A stretch of 64,000 nucleotides of DNA from Leclercia sp. LSNIH1 (GCF_002902985.1 NZ_CP026167.1:3906001-3970000); one strand, 5' to 3'; shown: positions 51,233 to 61,666, counted from the first letter of the stretch. Translations and numbers: made by a program. Notes: a model not told the origin generated them from the letters alone.

Positions 51233-52708
51233 TTATTCCCCACTTTGCGCATTCACTATCCGTTCTGCGGGGATCGCCGCCACATTTTCACGCACAGGCC
51301 GCGGATATTTCCATAACCAGCGCCCGCTGACCATTCGCCAGTAGAACAGCGCGCCGCGAACCGTCCAGTCGAGGAACATCCCCAGCCAGACACCCACCAC
51401 CCCCATACCCAGCATGATCCCCAGGGTGTAACCTGCTACTACGCGGCAGCCCCACATCCCGAGCATCGAAACCCACATGGCAAAACGGACGTCCCGCGCC
51501 CCTTTAAGCCCGGCAGGCAGCACCCACGACGCCGCCCAGATGGGCATAAAGGCGGCATTCAGCCAGATTAAGATAACCACCACGTCTTTTACATCCTGCT
51601 CATGGGTGTAGAACGACGCCATCAGGCTGGCAAACGGCGCGGTGCCCCAGGCAATGGCCGTGAGCCCGATTGTCGAAAGCCAGAAGACATGGCGCAGCTG
51701 GCGCTCCGCCTGGCCTATCTGCCCTTTCCCGAGCCGTTTACCGGTAATGATGGTGGAGGCTGAACCCAGCGCGTTACCCGGCAGGTTGATCAACGCGGCA
51801 ATGGAGAAGACGATAAAGTTACCGGCAATCACGTCAGTACCCATTCCCGCCACGAACATCTGGGTCAACAGCTTGCCGCCGTTGAACAGCACCGACTCAA
51901 TGCTGGCGGGGACGCCGATCCCCATCACTTCCCAGATAATGGCGAAGTTGAGCGGCTTGAAATAACTTTTGAGGCTGATGCGCAGTGACGGGTTAAAACC
52001 AACCGCCAGCACCACAATAATGGCGATGGCGCCAATGTAGCGGGAGATAGTCAGACCCAGACCGGCCCCGATAAAACCGAGCCCGTCCCAGGAAAAAAGC
52101 CCGTAAATCAGCACGCTACTGATTAGAATGTTGAGGATGTTCATCCCACCGTTTATCAACAGCGGAATTTTGGTGTTCCCTGCCCCACGCAGCGCCCCGC
52201 TGCCAATCAGCGCAATCGCCGCGGCCGGATAGCTGAGCACCGTCATTTCGAGATACGACAGCGCCAGAGCTTTTACTTCTCCGGTCGCTTCCCCAGCCAC
52301 CACATCGATAATCTCTTCGCCAAAATAGTGGATCACCGCCGCCAGTACAATGGAGAACAGCGTCATGATCACCAGCGATTGCCTCGCAGCAGCCCTGGCC
52401 CGGCGCGGATCGCGCTTGCCCAGGCTAAAGGCCACCACCACCGTGGTACCGAGGTCTATCGCCGCGAAGAAGGAGATAATGACCATATTGAAGCTGTCGG
52501 CCAGCCCGACACCCGCCATCGCCTCTTTACCGAGCCAGCTGACCAGGAAAGTGCTAAGCACACCCATCAGCAGTACACAGGTATTTTCCAGAAAGATAGG
52601 CACGGCAAGGGGGGTGATTTCGCGCCAGAAGAGAACTTTGTAGCTCTTGCGTTTGCTATACCAGCGCGTGCGCATCACGGCCTGGCGTAAAGCGGAGGTG
52701 ACGTTCAA
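51233..52708 (-). CDS. yeeO: MATE family efflux protein YeeO
   Basis: 491 residues, twelve membrane helices in two MATE repeats. Matches E. coli YeeO (start region WYSKRKSYKVLFWREITPLA, then SWLGKEAMAGVGLADSFNM). E. coli YeeO exports flavins (FMN and FAD) and some dipeptides. It lies between two tRNA-Asn genes of opposite direction, as E. coli yeeO is flanked by asn tRNA genes. Confidence 0.94.
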   Translation of the reverse strand: MNVTSALRQAVMRTRWYSKRKSYKVLFWREITPLAVPIFLENTCVLLMGVLSTFLVSWLGKEAMAGVGLADSFNMVIISFFAAIDLGTTVVVAFSLGKRDPRRARAAARQSLVIMTLFSIVLAAVIHYFGEEIIDVVAGEATGEVKALALSYLEMTVLSYPAAAIALIGSGALRGAGNTKIPLLINGGMNILNILISSVLIYGLFSWDGLGFIGAGLGLTISRYIGAIAIIVVLAVGFNPSLRISLKSYFKPLNFAIIWEVMGIGVPASIESVLFNGGKLLTQMFVAGMGTDVIAGNFIVFSIAALINLPGNALGSASTIITGKRLGKGQIGQAERQLRHVFWLSTIGLTAIAWGTAPFASLMASFYTHEQDVKDVVVILIWLNAAFMPIWAASWVLPAGLKGARDVRFAMWVSMLGMWGCRVVAGYTLGIMLGMGVVGVWLGMFLDWTVRGALFYWRMVSGRWLWKYPRPVRENVAAIPAERIVNAQSGE

Positions 52709-52857
52709 AGTGGACCTTAAAGAGAAAGTTGAAACTACATTTCAAATAATGAGGGAGAAATGCAGATCCTGCAAAGTATTTCCCACAAAAATATGTAGGG
52801 AATTACGACAAACTGGTGACAGAATCGGCAGTTGGTCGAATCGGACTAAGATCAGGT

Positions 52858-52886
52858 TTGACAAAAGTTTTTTCGCCGCTAAGATA
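52858..52886 (+). promoter_or_regulatory. Sigma-70 promoter of tRNA-Asn copy 4
   Basis: TTGACA (52858-52863), 17-base spacer, AAGATA (52881-52886). Unlike the other copies, the -10 and flanks differ, so this copy has a separate history. Confidence 0.75.
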
Positions 52887-52901
52887 ACGCTCCACAACGA
52901 T

Positions 52902-52977
52902 TCCTCTGTAGTTCAGTCGGTAGAACGGCGGACTGTTAATCCGTATGTCACTGGTTCGAGTCCAGTCAGAGGAGCCA
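52902..52977 (+). tRNA. tRNA-Asn(GTT), copy 4
   Basis: 76 nt, identical to the other three copies including CCA. Flanking sequence is distinct. Confidence 0.98.
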
Positions 52978-52982
52978 CATTT

Positions 52983-53010
52983 AAAAAGCCTGCTTTCGAG
53001 CAGGCTTTTT
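52983..53010 (+). terminator. Terminator of tRNA-Asn copy 4
   Basis: GCCTGCT (52988-52994), TTCG tetraloop, AGCAGGC (52999-53005), then TTTTT, with A before the stem. Confidence 0.93.
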
Positions 53011-53039
53011 GCTTTTCTGATGACGGTAGACCGGCGCCC

Positions 53040-53070
53040 AAAAAAAAGCCCCCCGACAGGTCGGAGGGCT
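53040..53070 (-). terminator. Terminator of yeeX
   Basis: The stem 53047-53057 pairs with 53060-53070 with one mismatch; on the minus strand it is followed by a run of eight T (A run 53040-53047). It directly follows the yeeX stop. Confidence 0.87.
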
Positions 53071-53087
53071 TTGCTTTTTGGCGGTGA

Positions 53088-53423
53088 TTACTCGCCTTTG
53101 GCTTCCGCGTGCTTCATCTCGCCCATAACTTTCAGTTTCTTGGAGATCTCGCGACGCTCTTTAGAGATCTCGGCGTTTTTGATGATGTAGTCGTCTACGC
53201 GGTCTTCGTAGTCGCTTTTCATGCTGGCAATGATGCCCTGGATTGCTTCAACGCTCATGCCTGGCTTGATGTAATCGCTCAGGTTGTCCAGCAGCAGAAC
53301 ACGCTTCTGGTTGTCACGGATCTTCTTCTCAACGTCCTGGATTTCACGTTGCAGTTTGTTCTTGCGGCGGAACAGGCGGACGAACTCCAGAACATCCTGG
53401 AACGAAGGCTTAGTTGTTTCCAT
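53088..53423 (-). CDS. yeeX: DUF496 family protein YeeX
   Basis: 111 residues, nearly identical to E. coli YeeX for the first hundred ([20 protein letters not shown], then [18 protein letters not shown]). Highly charged and helical with coiled-coil character; function unknown. The very strong conservation and common-codon use suggest high expression. It has its own terminator. Confidence 0.95.
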   Translation of the reverse strand: METTKPSFQDVLEFVRLFRRKNKLQREIQDVEKKIRDNQKRVLLLDNLSDYIKPGMSVEAIQGIIASMKSDYEDRVDDYIIKNAEISKERREISKKLKVMGEMKHAEAKGE

Positions 53424-53589
53424 TTTTACACCCCTGATAATGTGAGATTCGGATTCGTTTAAACAACCGCGATAGCATTAACCTTACTGACAGCGATTGC
53501 TGATGACAATAATTTTCCGTTGTCCCTATCATAACCTCAATTTCTGCTGAATCGAAGCAGCAGACAACACAACCCTGCATAGCCGCTTT

Positions 53590-54648
53590 TTATTTGCGCA
53601 ATGCCCGGCAGATTAGATGCGACAATAATTCCAGCTGGCGAGCAAGTTCCATGCTCAACCATACATAGCCGTGTATGGGCGTTTCCGCCACGTTTTCATT
53701 GTGATGATCGTTGATCAGCTGACGCAGCTCGGCAACGATTTCGTTCAGCCGCTCGGTGTTCGCCAGTATGGGCTGCGGATTGCCTTCATAAAGCGCATGG
53801 GCAATGGTGAGCAGCGTTTGCTGTGTCATCTGCTGCGTCTCTTTTAAGGTCCGGGCATTCAGCATCACAAAATGGCTGGCCCGGGAGGACCAGTGGGCGT
53901 TGATCTGTAGCTCGAGCATGCAGACAAGATTGCGGCTCACGGTCTGGATCGCTTCAAAGATCGCTTTCTGGATATGGGTCTCTTTGCTGGCCGGGGTAAT
54001 CAGACCGCGCATTTTGACCACATCGTTGAGGATGGTTTGCAGGTGTTTTTCCAGCCGTGGTCGTTCCACCAGGTTGGGGGAAAAGCCCGCCTGATAGACC
54101 CGGTTAAAGGCGGTGACGTAGTTCGCCATCTGAATACGCCAGTGCAAAAAGGCCCGCTGCGGCCAGATGCCAGTAAAGAGCATCGCCAGCAATGACCCCA
54201 GGATAACATCACCGCTTCGCCAAAGCGCAGTTTGCATATCCCCGGTCGGCGCACCAATCACCACCGCAAGGGTGATACCGATAAGCAGCGCCTGATAGGG
54301 TCGTTTGCCCAGTGCCAGCCAGCCGCAGAGAAACATGGCCGCCGCGCACCACAGCAGCATCAACGGCAGAGAGATAAGCTCCAGTTTCAGGGCAATTAAC
54401 CCCATTGCCGAGCCCAGAATGGTGCCGCCAATGCGCTCATACGCGCGCGGAACGACGTTCCCCCAAAAGGAGATCGGCCCCATGATGACCACCAGGGTGA
54501 TCAGCGGCCATGTCCCTTCCGGCACGGCCAGCAGACGCACCAGTAAAAAAGTGAGGATAAACGCCAGCGCGATACGGCATCCATGTACGATGCGGTAATG
54601 ACGATACAGTCGAATTTCAAAAGGCGTTAGAGATTTGTCGGGGCGCAC
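53590..54648 (-). CDS. yeeA: FUSC family inner membrane protein YeeA
   Basis: 352 residues. Six membrane helices in the N-terminal half (about 25-165) are followed by a cytoplasmic helical domain, the FUSC layout found in AaeB-like and YccS-type proteins. It matches E. coli YeeA in length. Transport of aromatic acids is inferred for the family; the substrate is unknown. Confidence 0.92.
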   Translation of the reverse strand: MRPDKSLTPFEIRLYRHYRIVHGCRIALAFILTFLLVRLLAVPEGTWPLITLVVIMGPISFWGNVVPRAYERIGGTILGSAMGLIALKLELISLPLMLLWCAAAMFLCGWLALGKRPYQALLIGITLAVVIGAPTGDMQTALWRSGDVILGSLLAMLFTGIWPQRAFLHWRIQMANYVTAFNRVYQAGFSPNLVERPRLEKHLQTILNDVVKMRGLITPASKETHIQKAIFEAIQTVSRNLVCMLELQINAHWSSRASHFVMLNARTLKETQQMTQQTLLTIAHALYEGNPQPILANTERLNEIVAELRQLINDHHNENVAETPIHGYVWLSMELARQLELLSHLICRALRK

Positions 54649-54750
54649 ACGCTCTCCAGCTTTACGGCAAACCCTGATTGTACTGCGTTTTCTGCCGGAG
54701 TTGTGCTCCCCGGCAGAAAAACCCTGTTAAGTGTGGGCATTAAGGAACCG

Positions 54751-55224
54751 TTATGCCATGCGGCTCTGTACAGGAATAAACATCTCAATATCCCAGTAGC
54801 CGTCGACATTCCCATCATTCAGATAACGTTCAAAACAGGCTTTTGGCGCGATCTGGTAATCGACATCCTCAAGCAGACTGTCGAAAAACCGATTCCACGG
54901 CGTGGCGAAACCATGGTTCTCAACGCGGGCCGTCGCCACCGCGTAGTCGCCTGCCGCCACTTCGGTCAGGATCACCCCTTCACTGTTGGGAGGAATAACA
55001 AAATCGTCCGGCACGGTGACAACCGTGTCGCAGCGTAGTTTTTCGGCAGGCACTTCGTCAGGGTTATCATAATAGACCGCCACCCACTCCAGCGGCTGGA
55101 TCTGACGCCCCTCTACCCACATCATCAGTTGTTCAAAACCCTGCTTAACGGTTTGCTCCCACGGGCCAACCATATGAAAACCGGCAATTTTGCGTTTATT
55201 CTGGTGCGTGATGCTGTAGTCCAT
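54751..55224 (-). CDS. sbmC: DNA gyrase inhibitor SbmC (GyrI)
   Basis: 157 residues, GyrI-like domain. SbmC binds gyrase, moderates its supercoiling and protects against microcin B17 and quinolone damage. Conserved parts: [20 protein letters not shown] and [20 protein letters not shown]. The start is 30 bases downstream of a LexA-type operator, so SOS control is expected. Confidence 0.94.
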   Translation of the reverse strand: MDYSITHQNKRKIAGFHMVGPWEQTVKQGFEQLMMWVEGRQIQPLEWVAVYYDNPDEVPAEKLRCDTVVTVPDDFVIPPNSEGVILTEVAAGDYAVATARVENHGFATPWNRFFDSLLEDVDYQIAPKACFERYLNDGNVDGYWDIEMFIPVQSRMA

Positions 55225-55240
55225 GCTGCCTCCGATTGTT

Positions 55241-55260
55241 TACTGTATATACATACACTG
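55241..55260 (-). promoter_or_regulatory. LexA (SOS) box of sbmC
   Basis: TACTGTATATACATACACTG contains CTGT-N8-ACAC, one base short of the CTGT-N8-ACAG consensus, with the usual AT alternation. It sits just upstream of sbmC, a known SOS gene in E. coli. Confidence 0.8.
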
Positions 55261-55345
55261 TAATGCAGAAAAAAGCGGTTTAACAATAATGACCTGTCTA
55301 TTATGGGAGCAGGCTCGCACTGTCGCCAGCCTGCTCCTCCAGGCG

Positions 55346-56512
55346 CTACGCCTTATGGTGCAGATAGTCGCTCAGCCGCGAGAACATCCCGCCTTTACCC
55401 ACATTCTCCAGCGTCACCAGCGGCCAGTGGGCTACCACTTTATCGCGATCGTACAGTTCGATCTCCCCGACCCGCTGATGGGCGGCAATCGGTGCTTCGA
55501 GCTCTTTCTTATCCAGGACATACTTCGCCTTGATGTTCGGCAGCTCCGCCTTTGGCAGTGCCAGCCAGAAGTCCCGATCGGTACCTAACGAGATACGCTC
55601 TTTATCGCCGTACCAGATGCGCTCGTTGCCCACCTGCTTACCGTTACGCAGGATCTGCACGGTATCGAAATTCTGCTGGCCCCAGTGGAGCAGTTTGCGC
55701 GCCTGATCCTCGCGGCCTTTTAGGCTTTCAGCCCCCATGACGACAGCAATCAGACGGCGCTCACCGTCAACAGCAGAGGCGATCAGGTTAAAGCCGGCGC
55801 CAGAGGTGTGTCCGGTTTTCAGGCCATCCACGCTGAGCGACTTGTCCCACAGCAGACCGTTCCGGTTCTGCTGGGTGATACCGTTCCAGGTCAGGCTCTT
55901 TTCACTGTACATATGGTAAAACGCCGGCTCGCCGTGGATGATGGCGCGGGAGAGCACCGCCAGATCGTAAGCGGAGCTATGCTGGCCCGGCGCATCGAGA
56001 CCATGTACCGTTTCAAAGTGGGTGTCGCGCAAATTCAGCTTTTTAACGTAATCATTCATCATATTGACGAACTGCGGCTGTCCGCCCGCCACGTAATCGG
56101 CCAGCGCCACGCAGGCGTCATTCCCGGAATCGACAATCAGTCCGCGGCTGAGGTCGCGCACGGAGACCCGTTCACCCGCTTTCAAAAACATTAGCGAGGA
56201 GCCGTTAAAAACCGGGTTCCCTTTGGCCCACGCGTCCTGGCCTACGGTCACCATATCGTCCGGCGTAATGCGATGGCTGTCGATCGCGCGGTCAACCACA
56301 TAGCCGGTCATCAGCTTGGTCAGGCTGGCCGGATTGCGCTGCTGATGTTCGTTGCCCGCCGTTAAAATTTGTCCCGTCGTATAGTCCATCAGCACCCAGG
56401 AACCCGCCTGGATAGCTGGCGGCTGCGGCGCATAATTAATCGGGTCGGCAGCCAGCGCGGATGAAATGCTCAAAGTGAGTAAAGAAACAGCAATAAACAG
56501 ACGGCGTTTCAA
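55346..56512 (-). CDS. dacD: D-alanyl-D-alanine carboxypeptidase DacD (PBP6b)
   Basis: 388 residues. Signal peptide MKRRLFIAVSLLTLSISSALA. Class C low-molecular-weight penicillin-binding protein motifs: SLTK at 63-66 (Ser63 nucleophile), SGN in IVDSGNDACVAL, and KTG in LKTGHTSGAG. The C-terminal domain ends in an amphipathic membrane anchor (GGMFSRLSDYLHHKA). It trims the terminal D-Ala of peptidoglycan stem peptides. Position between sbmC and sbcB is conserved. Confidence 0.96.
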   Translation of the reverse strand: MKRRLFIAVSLLTLSISSALAADPINYAPQPPAIQAGSWVLMDYTTGQILTAGNEHQQRNPASLTKLMTGYVVDRAIDSHRITPDDMVTVGQDAWAKGNPVFNGSSLMFLKAGERVSVRDLSRGLIVDSGNDACVALADYVAGGQPQFVNMMNDYVKKLNLRDTHFETVHGLDAPGQHSSAYDLAVLSRAIIHGEPAFYHMYSEKSLTWNGITQQNRNGLLWDKSLSVDGLKTGHTSGAGFNLIASAVDGERRLIAVVMGAESLKGREDQARKLLHWGQQNFDTVQILRNGKQVGNERIWYGDKERISLGTDRDFWLALPKAELPNIKAKYVLDKKELEAPIAAHQRVGEIELYDRDKVVAHWPLVTLENVGKGGMFSRLSDYLHHKA

Positions 56513-56722
56513 CGGTATATCCTCAGGTCATTTAAAATCGTTGCCCTTTTTACGGAAGTTTCCCGCTGGATACCTGGAATAATTGCAAAAAAATGTGACA
56601 GCACGCATGTTTTTCCCGGATACCAGGTCGCAAATTTGCAGGTGGACAGCGCTTTTTCTTCGGCGTGCCTGGCCGGATGGTTTACCATAGCAGTGTCACT
56701 CATAAACAGGATGGTATTACTG

Positions 56723-58147
56723 GTGTCTGACTCCGCCGCGCGCCCGACTTTTTTATTCCACGATTACGAAACCTTCGGCACCAGCCCTTCGCTGGATCGC
56801 CCTGCCCAGTTTGCTGCCATCCGCACCGATGCGGATTTCAACGTTATTGGCGAGCCGGAGGTATTCTATTGCAAACCGGCCGATGACTATTTACCCCAGC
56901 CGGGGGCGGTGATGGTGACCGGTATTACGCCGCAGGAGGCCCGCGAGAAAGGGGTGAATGAGGCGGAGTTTGCCCGTCGCATTCACGACCTGTTCACCGT
57001 GCCCAACACCTGCGTGGTGGGCTACAACAACGTGCGCTTCGATGATGAAGTAACCCGCCATATTTTTTACCGTAACTTCTACGATCCCTACGCCTGGAGC
57101 TGGCAAAACCGTAATTCGCGCTGGGATCTGCTCGACGTGATGCGCGCCTGCTACGCCCTGCGTCCGGAGGGGATTAACTGGCCGGAAAACGACGACGGGC
57201 TGCCCAGCTTCCGTCTGGAGCATCTGACCCGCGCGAACGGCATTGAACACAGTAATGCCCATGATGCCATGGCGGATGTGTATGCCACCATTGCGATGGC
57301 GAAGCTGGTTAAGACCCGACAGCCGAAGCTGTTTGAATATCTGCTAAGCCATCGCAGCAAGCAAAAATTAACCACTCTGATTGATGTGCCGCAGATGAAA
57401 CCGCTGATGCACATCTCCGGGATGTTTGGCGCCTGGCGAGGCAACACCAGCTGGGTCGCCCCGCTGGCCTGGCATCCGGACAACCGCAACGCGGTGATTA
57501 TGGTGGATCTGGCTGGCGATATTACCCCGCTGCTGACGCTCGACAGCGACCAGCTTCGCGAGCGTTTGTATACGCCGAAAGAGGCGCTGGGTGACGATGC
57601 CGCCGTACCGGTGAAGCTGGTGCATATCAATAAGTGTCCGGTGCTGGCGCCAGCCAACACCCTGCGCCCGATCGATGCCGAGCGGTTGGGCATCGATCGT
57701 CAACGCTGCCTGGCTAACCTGAAGCTGCTGCGGGAAAACCCGCAGGTGCGGGAAAAAGCGGTGGCGATCTTCGCTGAAGCGGAACCATTTATTCCTTCTG
57801 AGAATGTCGATGCCCAGCTCTATAACGGCTTTTTCAGCGATGCGGACCGCAATGCCATGAACATCGTTTTGCAGACCGATCCCCGCAACCTGCCCGCACT
57901 GGACATTACCTTTGTGGATGAGCGTATCAGGAAGCTGATGTTTAACTACCGCGCGCGAAATTTCCCCGGCACGCTGGATGAGGCCGAGCAGGAGCGCTGG
58001 TTGCAGCATCGCCGTAACGTCTTTACGCCGGAGTATTTACAGGCTTATGCCCAGGAGCTGGAGATGCTCTACGGTGAGTATGAAGGCAATGCGGAGAAGC
58101 AGGCACTGCTGAAAGCGCTGTATCAGTATGCGCAGGAGATAGTGTGA
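56723..58147 (+). CDS. sbcB: Exodeoxyribonuclease I (SbcB)
   Basis: 474 residues from a GTG at 56723, which fits the family start close to xSDSAARPTFLFHDYETFG and has AGGATGG upstream; an ATG at 56711 and an ATG at 56636 are in frame but less likely. ExoI degrades single-stranded DNA 3' to 5' and works in mismatch repair and recombination. DEDDh motifs: Asp14 and Glu16 in HDYETFG, Asp near 107 in VVGYNNVRFDDEV, His and Asp in HSNAHDAMADVYA. It is followed by a strong terminator. Confidence 0.95.
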   Translation: MSDSAARPTFLFHDYETFGTSPSLDRPAQFAAIRTDADFNVIGEPEVFYCKPADDYLPQPGAVMVTGITPQEAREKGVNEAEFARRIHDLFTVPNTCVVGYNNVRFDDEVTRHIFYRNFYDPYAWSWQNRNSRWDLLDVMRACYALRPEGINWPENDDGLPSFRLEHLTRANGIEHSNAHDAMADVYATIAMAKLVKTRQPKLFEYLLSHRSKQKLTTLIDVPQMKPLMHISGMFGAWRGNTSWVAPLAWHPDNRNAVIMVDLAGDITPLLTLDSDQLRERLYTPKEALGDDAAVPVKLVHINKCPVLAPANTLRPIDAERLGIDRQRCLANLKLLRENPQVREKAVAIFAEAEPFIPSENVDAQLYNGFFSDADRNAMNIVLQTDPRNLPALDITFVDERIRKLMFNYRARNFPGTLDEAEQERWLQHRRNVFTPEYLQAYAQELEMLYGEYEGNAEKQALLKALYQYAQEIV

Positions 58148-58158
58148 CCTGAGAAAGC

Positions 58159-58193
58159 AAAAAAGCCGGAGGCGATGTCTCCGGCTTTTTTTT
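58159..58193 (+). terminator. sbcB terminator
   Basis: GCCGGAG (58165-58171), seven-base loop, CTCCGGC (58179-58185), then eight T; A run before the stem. Confidence 0.93.
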
Positions 58194-58243
58194 GCCCGTC
58201 GGCACTACGGTGGCGCGGGCCTACGGGTTTTGTGGTCTATTAA

Positions 58244-59602
58244 TCAGGCGACGTCTTCGTACTGCGGTACCGGGTTGCGGAAGCTTTTAGTCACACATGC
58301 CAGGTAAACCAGACCAATACCACCCCAGATCAGACCCAGAACCATGGAGCTCTCTTCCAGGTTGATCCACAGCGCACCCACGGTCAGCGCGCCACAGACC
58401 GGCAGAAGCAGATAGTTGAAGTGGTCTTTCAGCGTTTTGTTGCGCTTCTCACGGATCCAGAACTGCGAGATCACGGAGAGGTTAACAAAGGTAAAGGCAA
58501 CCAGCGCACCGAAGTTAATCAGGGCGGTAGCGGTAACCAGGTCAAAGTTAATCGCCAGCAGCGCAATCGCACCGACCAGCAGCACGTTCCATGCTGGGGT
58601 ACGCCATTTCGGATGAACATAACCGAAGAAGCGCGTCGGGAATACGCCGTCGCGGCCCATGACATACATCAGACGAGAAACGCCCGCGTGCGCCGCCATG
58701 CCGGATGCCAGTACGGTAACGCTGGAGAAGATCAGCACGCCCCACTGGAAGGTTTTACCCGCAACATAGAGCATGATTTCTGGCTGTGACGCGTCCGGAT
58801 CTTTGAAGCGAGAGATATCCGGGAAGTAGAGCTGCAGGAAGTAAGACGCACCGATAAAGATGATGCCGCCCAGCAGCGCCGTCAGGAAGATAGCGCGCGG
58901 GATGACACGCTCTGCGTCTTTCGTCTCTTCAGACAGAGAAGAGATACCATCGAAGCCCAGGAACGAGAAGCAGAGGATCGTCGCACCGGTGATCATTGGC
59001 ACAACATGCGCATCTTCAGACCAGAACGGACGTGAGCTTACCAGCGTACCCGCACCTTCACCGTGAGAAACGCCGTAGATGATCAGACCGACAATGACCG
59101 CCACAATCGCCATCTGCAGGATAACGATCAGGGTGTTGAAGTTGGCAACGGTCTTGATGCTGCGCAGGTTAGAGATGGTCATAAAGGCCACCAGCGCCAC
59201 AACGAAGATCCACGACGGCACGGAAGGCACCAGCGCTTCGAAGTAAATTTTTGCCAGCAGAATGTTGATCATCGGCATGAACAGGTAGTCCAGCAGTGAT
59301 GACCAGCCCACCATAAAGCCAACAGCCGGGCTAATGGACTTCTGAGCATAGGTGTACGCAGAGCCTGCGGACGGGAAGCGGCGAACCAGCTTGCCGTAGC
59401 TCAGCGCAGTAAAGAGGATCGCGACCAGCGCAAAGGCATACGCCGTTGCAACGTGACCGTCAGTGAGGCCTGATACGATACCGAATGTATCAAACAGCGT
59501 CATCGGCTGCATATAGGCAAGGCCCATCATAACAACCGGAATCAACGTAAGCGTTTTACGTAATTCCACGCGAGAGGTTTTTGGAGTTGCGTTATGCGAC
59601 AT
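58244..59602 (-). CDS. plaP: Putrescine importer PlaP
   Basis: 452 residues, twelve-helix amino acid-polyamine-organocation transporter. N-terminal [20 protein letters not shown] and family segment [20 protein letters not shown] match E. coli PlaP (YeeF), a low-affinity putrescine/H+ symporter needed for putrescine-induced surface motility. A single gene, divergent from nothing in view; 270 bases separate it from yeeY. Confidence 0.96.
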   Translation of the reverse strand: MSHNATPKTSRVELRKTLTLIPVVMMGLAYMQPMTLFDTFGIVSGLTDGHVATAYAFALVAILFTALSYGKLVRRFPSAGSAYTYAQKSISPAVGFMVGWSSLLDYLFMPMINILLAKIYFEALVPSVPSWIFVVALVAFMTISNLRSIKTVANFNTLIVILQMAIVAVIVGLIIYGVSHGEGAGTLVSSRPFWSEDAHVVPMITGATILCFSFLGFDGISSLSEETKDAERVIPRAIFLTALLGGIIFIGASYFLQLYFPDISRFKDPDASQPEIMLYVAGKTFQWGVLIFSSVTVLASGMAAHAGVSRLMYVMGRDGVFPTRFFGYVHPKWRTPAWNVLLVGAIALLAINFDLVTATALINFGALVAFTFVNLSVISQFWIREKRNKTLKDHFNYLLLPVCGALTVGALWINLEESSMVLGLIWGGIGLVYLACVTKSFRNPVPQYEDVA

Positions 59603-59871
59603 AGTTATTCTCCTTTACGGTGAATACCGCCACGTAAGCGAATGATTGCCCCATTTCTTTCTTCCTCAGCGACAACAACTGTCGGATTTTAGTAAATATC
59701 TATCCGGTACGAAGCCCGGCCTCTTGGATTTAAATGATTTTCTTACATGCAAAAAAAAATAACCGACGCCTTTTATATCGTCGATTATTTATATGTTTGC
59801 AGCGGCGCATTTTGCCCTGGTTTGAGGCGAAAAGGCAAGGGTGCGACGGCAATTTGAAACAATAATTCATA

Positions 59872-60801
59872 CTAATTGCTTGATTTTCCGGCTTCGCTTT
59901 GGGCATAAACAGCAGCAATAGCACTATTTGCTAAAATTTCCTGCCGCCACCAGGCACTGGCGAGGCCGGCAGTCTGTTCATTCCAGCCTATCCATACTGA
60001 ATCATAACTGGATTGCGCCATCACCTGCTTCTCAATTAACGCCCCACTTTCGATAAAACGCTGAGCTAAATAACGCGGAAGGTAACCGCAGCCTAAGCCG
60101 CTTATTTGCAGTTCAAGTTTGGTTTTAAAATCGAAAACGGTAATGGCTTCCTGATCGTCGAGCAGCTGCGATGACGCGGTGCAGCCAGGCAAAGCGCTGT
60201 CGCCCACCACGATGGCACGGTAGCTTTTAATGACCCGACGGTTAATTGGCTCTGGCTCCTGGGCTAAAGGATGGTGCGGGGCAATGACGAAGACCTGTTC
60301 GAGCTGCCCCAGACAGGCAAAACCAAATTCACTGAGCTGGGGCGGCTCGTGTAATGCGCCGACGACGATATCTGCCCGCCCCTGCACCAGCGCTTCCCAC
60401 GAGCCTGCGAGGACGCCGTTGATAAACTTAAGCCGGGTAACGCTGTGTCGCTGATAGAAGGCTTCAATCAGCGGCGAGAGCAGTGAAAAGGGAAAGGTGT
60501 CGTCTACGCCGATTACCAGCTCATTTTCCCAGCCCTGATGCAGTTTGACGGCCTGCTTTTCCAGCTCGCGTACTGAATGCAGCACTTCCCGCCCTTTTTC
60601 CAGCAGCATTTTTCCGGTGCGGGTAAAGCGCGCCCGGTGGCCGGTACGGTCGAGGATCTGAATGTTGAGGTCGCTTTCAAGCTTATGAACGGTATAACTG
60701 AGGGCGGAGGGCGTTTTAAAGAGCTTCGCCGACGCCGCAGCAAAGCTCCCCTCTTTTTCCAGGGCATCGAGGATGATTAGGACATCCAGCAGCGGTTTCA
60801 T
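59872..60801 (-). CDS. yeeY: LysR-type regulator YeeY
   Basis: 309 residues from the ATG at 60799-60801 (GGGGGTG site; a GTG two codons upstream is possible). N-terminal helix-turn-helix MKPLLDVLIILDALEKEGSF, then TPSALSYTVHKLESDLN; C-terminal effector domain (VDDTFPFSLLSPLIEAFY). Its target is unknown; it may control plaP or yeeZ. It lies downstream of yeeZ on the same strand with a 40-base gap. Confidence 0.93.
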   Translation of the reverse strand: MKPLLDVLIILDALEKEGSFAAASAKLFKTPSALSYTVHKLESDLNIQILDRTGHRARFTRTGKMLLEKGREVLHSVRELEKQAVKLHQGWENELVIGVDDTFPFSLLSPLIEAFYQRHSVTRLKFINGVLAGSWEALVQGRADIVVGALHEPPQLSEFGFACLGQLEQVFVIAPHHPLAQEPEPINRRVIKSYRAIVVGDSALPGCTASSQLLDDQEAITVFDFKTKLELQISGLGCGYLPRYLAQRFIESGALIEKQVMAQSSYDSVWIGWNEQTAGLASAWWRQEILANSAIAAVYAQSEAGKSSN

Positions 60802-60841
60802 GCTCACCCCCTTGTGGTGCGCTTACGCTCCGCCAGCGGCG

Positions 60842-61666
60842 TTACTCCATAGGCATAACCAGCGGATCGGGAAAGAGATACTCAAATCCCAGTTCATGAC
60901 AGATGCGGTTCCCATCAATCAATTTGCCCTTCCCCTCTCCAGGGGCATCGTGAAAGTGCGGTGGTGCCAGGCCAAGCTGACGAGCCATCACCGGATAGAA
61001 TGTACTGCGTGTCGGATGAGAGGGCGCACATATATTATAGATGTGCCCGCCCTTTGGAGCCTGTAATAGCAGAGTAATCGCACCAATAACATCTTCAAGG
61101 TGTACCAGATTGACGCCATGTTGTCCGTCAGGCGCTGATTTTCCGGCAAAAAAGCGCCCCGGATGACGGCCAGGCCCAACCAGCCCCGCAAGCCGTAATA
61201 TATCCACCTGGGTGCCGGGTAAATTATGCAGCCAGTCCTCCAGCTCTTTTAAAACACGCCCGCTGGAGGTTACCGGCTGGCGCGGCATATTTTCTTTGAC
61301 GGCACCTTCGACATCGCCATATACCGAGGTTGAGCTGGTGAAAATAATGCGCGGAATATGGTGTGCCAGCGCGCTGTCGACAATTTCCTGCACCGCTTGC
61401 AGATAATAGGTTTCACCCGGACCGGTGCGACGTGCCGGCAGCGTTAATACCAGCGCATCCACATTCATCAGAGCGTCCAGGTCATCGGCGTCGCATACCA
61501 GTTCCGGCTCAAGGCGCAACTCAACGCTCTCAATACCGCACATCCGCGCCGCCTCGACGCCATCTGCGGTGGTTTTGCTGCCAGTGACGTGCCAGCCCCG
61601 CGCCTGTAACGACATAGCCAGCGGCATTCCAAGCCATCCCAGACCGACAATTGCGACCTTTTTCAT
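60842..61666 (-). CDS. yeeZ: NAD(P)-dependent epimerase-like protein YeeZ
   Basis: 274 residues. N-terminal Rossmann motif VAIVGLGWLGMPLA; the SDR-like region has TSSTSVYGDVEG, with Tyr in YGD but no clear YxxxK. Extended SDR family; the reaction is unknown. It is the gene just before the histidine operon, transcribed divergently from it. Confidence 0.94.
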   Translation of the reverse strand: MKKVAIVGLGWLGMPLAMSLQARGWHVTGSKTTADGVEAARMCGIESVELRLEPELVCDADDLDALMNVDALVLTLPARRTGPGETYYLQAVQEIVDSALAHHIPRIIFTSSTSVYGDVEGAVKENMPRQPVTSSGRVLKELEDWLHNLPGTQVDILRLAGLVGPGRHPGRFFAGKSAPDGQHGVNLVHLEDVIGAITLLLQAPKGGHIYNICAPSHPTRSTFYPVMARQLGLAPPHFHDAPGEGKGKLIDGNRICHELGFEYLFPDPLVMPME

